DNA of 64,000 nt from Limnephilus marmoratus. Its lineage: Eukaryota > Arthropoda > Insecta > Trichoptera > Limnephilidae. The stretch is from the NCBI GenBank assembly GCA_917880885.1, contig OU862910.1, positions 17,868,710 to 17,932,709 of the forward strand. The letters run 5' to 3'. This document shows, one piece after another, positions 57,773-64,000 of the stretch. Every line of letters begins with the position of its first letter. The first letter of the stretch is position 1. The position numbers and the translations under genes were made by a program. Below the pieces are notes generated by a model. The model saw nothing but the letters and a program-made list of their open reading frames with translations. It was not told the DNA's origin and searched no databases.

Positions 57773-58170
57773 CTAGCTGGTCCCGGCATTCGTTTAATAA
57801 AGAAATTGTTTCTCCCTGAGTGTCCTTTCCCATTCGTCAGGTTCCCCTTCCGCCTCCCCTTCTTCTCCTGCGTCCTCTTCCCCTATCGCGTTCCCACTCT
57901 GTCACCTCCACCTTCCCTCTCACCACTCCACTCCCCCCCCCCCCCTTCCCCCGTCCCGCAAACCCCCCTCCCGAGTTCCCCTCTCCCCTTACACGCCCCT
58001 TCCCCTCCCGTGTTCCCCTTCCACCTTCCCCGCCTTCCCTCTTCCCTTTCCCGCTCCCTCGTCCCTCGTTCCATACATTCAATCCCAGAACATTCAGTTT
58101 TTAAACAGCCCGCGTGCCATCTTTTACAATTTTCATTCAAATTTCCATTTTTCATGTATATTAAATTTGG
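57773..58170 (-). mobile_element. Non-autonomous Helitron, inverted relative to 4163-4592
   Basis: On the minus strand it ends ...GAATGCCGGGACCAGCTAG followed by T. The pyrimidine-rich tract (57840-58070, plus strand) is the complement of the purine tract at 4375-4550, followed by 'cattcagtttttaaacagc'. The 5' TC end is not seen, so it is truncated there. Several open frames on both strands are low-complexity artefacts. Confidence 0.75.
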
Positions 58171-59427
58171 TACCTAACATATGTACCTATTTAAAATATC
58201 TGAAATTCTTGATCCGTTTCAAACTATTAGGGGAGTTATTTTTTTTTAATTTTTGTAAAATCAATATCCAATCTTCAAACCACTTTAAAATAAACAGGCA
58301 AAAGAAAAGAAAGCGACATCTAGCGACTTTCTAGTTTCACTTCTACCGCGTGTGAATTGTACACTCTGATTTTTTTTAATCTAAAAACATTTTTTTTTTT
58401 TTATCTAATAAAGTTAAGTAATGATTCAAAATTTTTTTTTAATCCTCTTAAGTCCTCACTTGGAGTTTCTGTGCTGAGGTGGACAAGGTTTGCGTAAATG
58501 TACATAGTATAATTAGTTTCCATTACCTAAATGTTTATAAAATGCTAAAGATAAATGATAGAGAAATGCACACAAGAACGTGCACCAGGATATATTCCAA
58601 AAATAGTTCAATCAAAAGAATTTCAAACTGTAAGCGTGCAGCATGTGTGGAACCTTTTTTCTATATTCGACATTATTTGTACATTGTACCGTGTTCATAT
58701 TACGTACATACGTTGCATAGATAAAACAATGGATAAAACTTCAGTTAAACAATTAAATTGCACAAAATTCAGCATGATTCGTGCATTTCGATGATCACGT
58801 GTTTAATCGTATTCATTACCTCCGAAGGTACCCAAGCTTTCAAATCAAATCAATATGATGGATTATTATTTACCGTCCATAAAAAATGTAACCGCACGCA
58901 ACTATTTGCACTGTTGCGTGACGTGCTGATTTGCAGATTGTAGTCGGTAATGCCCATTGTAATTTAGCCGGCGATGGCCTAGAATGAATAATTCTAGTCA
59001 TTTCTTTTACATTATTTACGAATACCGGTAGAAACAAAAGGTAAGCCGCAGACGAGAGTTAAAAAAACGCTGCACTTTCCTCTCAAACTGAACCAGGACA
59101 TAAGCTTTAACCGATGCAATTTTTTTGATCAAACGGCTCTGTTGATGTCAAAATGACAGCATTTTGGACGACAGATAGTATAACCACGGTGAAAGACCAC
59201 TTTCAGATTCGAAACGTTGCTCGAAATGGCTTTAGAAGCGTTTGATGAACAGATCAATAGCCAGGTACTTTTCAATCTTCACCGTCCCTACGTAATTCCC
59301 TTCCCCACTCCATTTAGCCTCACAAGATGCCACAATTGAGGTTTCCGTAGCCCAATTGGCTCCGAACTATTGGGACACATTAAAAAGAAAATAAATCTAT
59401 TTATAAAATGCGAAAACATCCAACAAT
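58171..59427. other. Mostly non-coding; short repeat piece at 58270-58380
   Basis: 58270-58380 (actttaaaataaacaggcaa, cacttctaccgcgtgtgaat) recurs at 60330-60410. The rest shows nothing recognisable. Confidence 0.45.
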
Positions 59428-59770
59428 TTGGGACGCAGGAATGGGTACCGCCGCCCCGGGAACCTTTATTGGATAACCAACACCTCTGCCATAGGTCACC
59501 CCAAGTGGTTCGCTACGTTTGGTGATTTAGCAGGGGTGCCCGGGTTCATGGGGTGAGGTTTGTCTAGGTCTTGGAGGTGGTGGATGACCAGGACATACTG
59601 AACCCCAGATTCCTACCCACCCCTTAAACCCTTTTGCTTCCCAGAACTCTCCTCTCCTTCCTTTCCTTAAAAAAACCCTCCACACAGCATCCCAAAAGAG
59701 AACATAGGCCCTGAGGGAAAGTATTTTCCTCAGGACCTCCTGTGTGGAGCTCATGTAAAAAAAAAAAAAG
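59428..59770 (+). repeat. Short poly(A) repeat sharing LINE tail (good copy)
   Basis: Starts 'tttgggacgcaggaatgggt', then accgccgccccgggaacctt, ggataaccaacacctctgcc, gtcaccccaagtggttcgct, a C-rich middle, the tail ccctgagggaaagtattttc, acctcctgtgtggagctcat + gt + 13 A (59757-59769). Confidence 0.85.
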
Positions 59771-59859
59771 AATTCGTTTTATTTTGAAAGCATCGTTGTG
59801 ATTTGGAATTCGATGAAACAAAAATAGCGACACTAAAAAGAGACAATCATTTTCATCTA

Positions 59860-60420
59860 CAGGATTTAGCCTGCCAGAGAATGGGATTGTATAATCGGTT
59901 TCCTCTTTTTGCAGTGCTTCGTAATCCCCCCACTTGTCTACTTTAGTTTTCTGAAGGTTTCACTTCTACTACGTTTGAATTGCACGCTCTGATTTTTGAA
60001 GTGAAACTTTCTTAGCCCAGTTAGAGTGATTTGAATTTCGGATGAAACGGAAATGACGCACTACGGCAAACTGCGCTCAAGGCTTCTATTGGTTGAGATA
60101 TTAAACGGAAACGACGATAGGTTTGTGCTCATTGGCCGCTTTGTTTTTTTACGGGTCGTCGGAATATAATGCATAAATTCGCGCCTCGCCAAGCGCGTCC
60201 TATAGCGCAGCGGTATAGTGCGTCGCAAATCTCAGCGGCCAGAGAAATCCAGCGGACGGAGGTTCGAATCCTACGAAATAAAAAAATAAAATATTTTGGT
60301 TTTTGTAAATCAATATCCAAACTTCAAACCACTTTAAAATAAACAGGCAAAAGAAAGCGACATCTAGCTACTTTCTAGTTTCACTTCTATCGCGTGTGAA
60401 TTACACTCATTTTTTTTTCT
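59860..60420 (+). repeat. Composite short repeat including tRNA-like SINE, family D
   Basis: 59870-59990 matches 7985-8100, then a gtgaaacttt...gatgaaacggaaatgac block as at 20180. At 60198-60275 there is a tRNA-like head with TAGCGCAGCGGTATAGTG (A box) and GGTTCGAATCC (B box). It ends with 'taaaataaacaggcaaaaga' and cacttctatcgcgtgtgaat. The acceptor ends do not pair. Confidence 0.6.
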
Positions 60421-61155
60421 CCTTGTTTTGCTTATTTACCGGTGAGCTTTTTGTCTAAAGCTTAAACTCTTTCGGCTTTATCATAAAGCTCATAAAAATG
60501 TAAGCATTGATTTTTTCACCGTTCAAAATTCGTCCGTTACGATTTCTTTACTAGAAAAGACCGTTACGTTTCTTGAAATACGTCATTGGTGATAAATTAA
60601 TATAAATAATAACAATCAACGTTTTTATGGCTAACGTCTTAAAAGCGTTGGTCACAAATCTAATTGTGGGTACTGACTCACTGGGTAACGTTTTTTAGTG
60701 AAGAACCACGCCAACCCATAATAAGGCCCTGGTGAAATAACTATAAAGAATGCTTTGAATTCTGCCCGATGGATCTTTAATATTTATTTATTTTAGAGGG
60801 CTTTACATTTTTTCAAAAATAAAATTACAATTTAAAAAAATATGGCACATAACAAAAAAATCAGATAAATTTACAGCAAGGCAACAACAGCATGTTTAAG
60901 AATAGGGTTGGAATAAGTATTTACAGAAAGGGTGTAAGTAGTCCACAAAATGATTAAACATGTCAATAGAATTGGTTTTCCGCCGTATCTATTACATAAC
61001 TGTTGAATAATGCTTGAATATCCAGTAATAATGATAGGAAATAAGTAAGTAATTCACTACAAGAATTTTATTCCCTTAAAATTTTTAATTTTATTGCTTG
61101 GCAACCAAAAAATTGTACCTACTATTTTAAATCTCTCCGTTTTGAAATTTGTTCT
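60421..61155. other. Non-coding AT-rich sequence
   Basis: No supported feature; 60780-60990 could be old LINE UTR. Confidence 0.4.
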
Positions 61156-61156
61156 C

Positions 61157-61335
61157 CACAGCTCGGCTGTGAATGATTTGCTGACCACTGTGTTTCTTTC
61201 CTCTTACAACATGAATCTTCTTACACTTTGTGATAAAAAAAAACCTATCACAAAGCATGCTCAAAGATGACAAAGTCCAGTAGGGAAATTATTTACTTCG
61301 AGGCCTCCTGTGTGGAGTTATTTAAAAAAAAAAAT
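61157..61335 (+). pseudogene. Jockey-like LINE 3' end scrap
   Basis: 'cacagctcggctgtgaatga' and 'caacatgaatcttctt' match the end of the coding region of the 28040 LINE (TARLWNDL, NIGLFKTN). It is followed by the shared tail with cctcctgtgtggagttattt and poly(A) at 61322-61336. Confidence 0.65.
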
Positions 61336-61339
61336 AAAA

Positions 61340-62360
61340 GGATTCATTAAAAAAATCCCAAAAAATTAATAATATTTTCTCTTGTGTATAGACCATCCTC
61401 GCCAGAAATATAATCTAAAAGTCTAAAAGGACAAGCCATATGGCCCGTTGTCATCTTCGGTAGGCGAAACCGTTGAGCTGTAGTGTCCTTGATTTATCTG
61501 AAACCGTCAAATTAATCCGTTGATTTAATAACACTAAGCTTTCAGTATATTCAAAGCCATGCTAAAATTGAATACTTAATTTACGTAATACGTGTTAAAA
61601 TAGTACGTAATTAGTAGCACTAGTACGTGTTAAAATAGTACTTAATTACTTGTCATTGAATATTCATTTTCTATGAAGCCGATACTTTGTGATGTGACAT
61701 TATAATTTAAAACCAAACAATAACTTTATAACACCACTTTTATTTTATTATAATTTATGCACCTAAGATGTTTACATATAGTAATGGCTTCTCCGAATTT
61801 GCGAACCATCTCATTGAAACACCATAAATTAATAAAACCACAGGTGTCACTTTAATACATAAAAACGAAATAGGTATCAGATTGGATAACTTAGAAGCAC
61901 TAGAACTAACGAAAGCCAAAACCGTTAATAGCAAAGTAATTTAAAATCAAATAAATTTAAATAAAAGTCCAATACTTAGGTTCGTCCCCATTGATAAAGA
62001 ACGTTCCCTTTCCAATTCTCCATCTACCCTTACGCCTACTTCTTACTTCAAAATCAAAATCAAAATCATTTATTGTACAAAATTTACATTTAGTACAAAA
62101 GGTATAACTTATAGGTACCTATAACCTATTTCTTCCAGTTAACCTAACATGTTGTACAGATTTGAACACAAATGAAATATAAATATAAAAGTGGTGTAAT
62201 ACAAAGTGAATTTGTTTTAATTTATTATATAAACATAAATATAAAAACAGTTGTACCTATGTGAGGTACACTGTTTTCACTGGAGGAGCCCATTTTGTTT
62301 TAAACCCACTGTGAAAACATAATATATTATTTATAACACATGTAACTTTTTAGTAGAGTA
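61340..62360. other. Non-coding sequence, nothing certain
   Basis: Contains a tandem of 'aaaatc' (62047-62070) followed by atttattgtacaaaatttac, resembling an insect LINE tail on the minus strand; not resolved further. Confidence 0.4.
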
Positions 62361-62370
62361 TTATACTGCC

Positions 62371-62397
62371 CTGAAGAAGCTACGGTTGTAGCGAAAC
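62371..62397 (+). ncRNA. Hammerhead-like core with perfect stem
   Basis: CTGAAGA, A, stem GCTAC, loop GGTT, stem GTAGC, GAAAC, followed by CAGGTCGG. It has the same 27-nt spacing as the PLE copies, but three of five stem pairs differ and remain paired. Hammerhead identity is inference; helices I and III and the cleavage site were not established. Confidence 0.45.
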
Positions 62398-62466
62398 CAG
62401 GTCGGCATAAAGTATAAAAAATAAAAGTTTTGTTTACAAAGTTATTGTTTTATTTTTTAATTATAA

Positions 62467-63409
62467 TGTAATGTAATTATAATCTTAAATGACGAGAATG
62501 CCAACATTCTTATAAATACTAACCAGGAATTATTAGATTCCTGGTCAAATAAAATTATTCACGCAAAACACTTCAATTATCTCAACCAAACGTATGTTGA
62601 CAAACTTTCGTCAAACAAATGGTTGAGTATTGGAGAGTTGAGCGCAGAAATAGAAGGATTTATGCTTGCCATTCAAGATAGAGTCATTAATACTAAAAAT
62701 TATAGAAAGCATATAATCAAAGATATAAATCAAATTGATGATTTATGTAGAAAATGTTTAGCTTTTCCCGAAACTATAGAACATATTATATCGGGATGTT
62801 CTATATTAGCGCCTTCCGAGTATACATTTAGGCACAATCAGGTTTTAAAAATAATTCACCAAAGTTTGGTAATTAAACATAACTTGATTGATTGCCGTAA
62901 TGTAGTACCATATTATGAATATGAACCAAATTCATTTATAGAAAATGAATTTTATAAAATATATTATGATAAAACTATACTAACAGACAGAACAATTAGT
63001 CATAATAGACCTGATATAGTTTTACATGACAAAATTAAAAAAATAACTTATATCATTGATAGCTATTCCAAATTCCTGTAATATTCAAAAAACTGTTTCT
63101 GAAAAAATTAGAAAATACACAGATTTAGGAAATGAGATTAAAAGAATTTGGCATTCTCGGACTATAAAAATATTACCATTTGTTATTTCGGCCACTGGCA
63201 TAATACCTAGGAATCTGATTCAAAATTTAAGCATATTAGATTTGTCAATGAATTTGTATATAAAAATGCAAAAAGCAGTAATTTTAAATACATGTAGGAT
63301 TACAAAAGATTTTTTAAATATTTATATTGAGGGATCGGTAGGATTTATAGGTTCAATTAGAAATGCCACAGAGCCGAACTTTTTTTTTTTTTTTTTGGGG
63401 AAAATTTAA
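62467..63409 (+). pseudogene. R2/R4-like LINE 3' end with restriction-like endonuclease, frameshifted
   Basis: Open from 62467 to 63081, then continued in another frame from 63056 to 63409. A zinc-knuckle CRKCLAFPETIEHIISGC (C-x2-C-x7-H-x4-C) is followed by RPDIVLHDKIKKITYIID, which fits the PD...D core of the restriction-like endonuclease of R2/R4/Dong-type elements. This enzyme nicks target DNA for target-primed reverse transcription. The break falls right after that IID: the downstream frame (AIPNSCN, DLGNEIKRIWHS) follows if two bases were lost near 63060. The end is ILNTCRITKDFL and a T-rich run. The reverse transcriptase palm is absent. Confidence 0.8.
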
Positions 63410-64000
63410 CCCGGACATTTAAATCTGGTGCATAAAGAGTCCATAAAAATCAAACGTCACAACAAACATTTGCTTTCGTCGATGGTTAAAATGTCACTTT
63501 GTATTGTAATTGTATTGCTTTGTATACTTTATTAACTATCTAAAATCTTTATAATTTTAACAGCAGTTCATTTCCTATTGAAATTTTGTGCATAGATAAA
63601 CAGTTTCATTGTGTATTTTCAATGAATTGCTGGATTTCTGCGTATTATATGAAAAATCTGCCATTGATTTCCTTTTAAGTGAAATTGATATTGGATTATT
63701 ATCCAACATGTTGGCTAATCATCCACTTCCTTATACAGTTTCCTCGTTAGATATTATATTAGTGGGATCCGTATCATATTACTTGCAACGTGGGTGAAAA
63801 ACACTGTTCAATTCAATGCGCTGACGTAACCGCTTTTTTCCAAAATATCGTTTCAGAACGGTAGTAGGCATTGCAATTAAAATTGCACAACACTTCCTCA
63901 CACAATGTAGTCTATTTACTTCTTTAGGCGTTCGCATGATATTATTTCATAATCTTGTACTCCTACATTCAATTTTAAAATAGATTCAGCCAATTCGAGC
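63410..64000. other. Non-coding sequence to window end
   Basis: A 62-codon frame (63609-63797) has no domain; nothing else recognised. Confidence 0.4.

Overview
The window looks like accessory chromosomal DNA from an insect, most likely a moth or butterfly. The evidence is a (CCTAA)n insect-type telomeric repeat, Helitron ends of the 'cccgcggcttcgctcg' kind common in Lepidoptera, jockey/CR1, RTE and R2-type non-LTR retrotransposon remnants, Penelope-like element (PLE) debris, tRNA-derived SINEs and AT-rich sequence between them. The taxonomic call is inference; no species marker was seen.

Only one host gene is supported. Three plus-strand exons (26330-26561, 35163-36436, 37152-37293) join in consistent intron phases (1, then 0, then 1). 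They give a long basic, proline-rich, low-complexity N-terminal region followed by the first half of a PDZ domain with a GLGF loop. The rest of the PDZ domain was not found, so the gene probably continues past the window or across an intron of more than 26 kb. The first intron (8.6 kb) holds a MITE, a hAT element with a jockey-like LINE inside it, a TTAA-bounded MITE with another LINE inside it, and foldback elements.

Everything else I can support is mobile DNA, much of it nested. From left to right: tRNA-SINE foldbacks, a hAT-like MITE and a Helitron (0-5 kb); LINE 3' ends, a Tourist-like MITE and SINEs (7-12 kb); a TA-flanked MITE and foldbacks (14-16 kb); a PLE copy interrupted by a Helitron and a LINE (17.2-18.7 kb); two MITEs with intact 8-bp target duplications flanking a foldback element whose loop is telomeric repeat (23.0-25.9 kb); the PDZ gene and its intronic repeats (26.3-37.3 kb); PLE, TTAA-MITE and RTE remnants (40.8-44.9 kb); a minisatellite, palindromes and a LINE broken by a MITE (45-50 kb); a head-to-tail dimer of a 717-bp TTAA-bounded element (52-53.5 kb); a hAT element in the 3' tail of a LINE (53.9-56.1 kb); a second Helitron, more SINEs and a frameshifted RLE-type LINE (57-63.4 kb).

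Two patterns stand out. First, six copies of a 27-nt motif, CTGANGA + A + 5-bp stem + 4-nt loop + GAAA(C/T), lie in PLE-like sequence. The stem changes by compensating substitutions, which suggests a hammerhead-ribozyme-like RNA core. Second, a short 0.3-0.4 kb poly(A) repeat with about a dozen copies shares its 3' tail with a local jockey-like LINE, which fits a SINE/LINE partnership.
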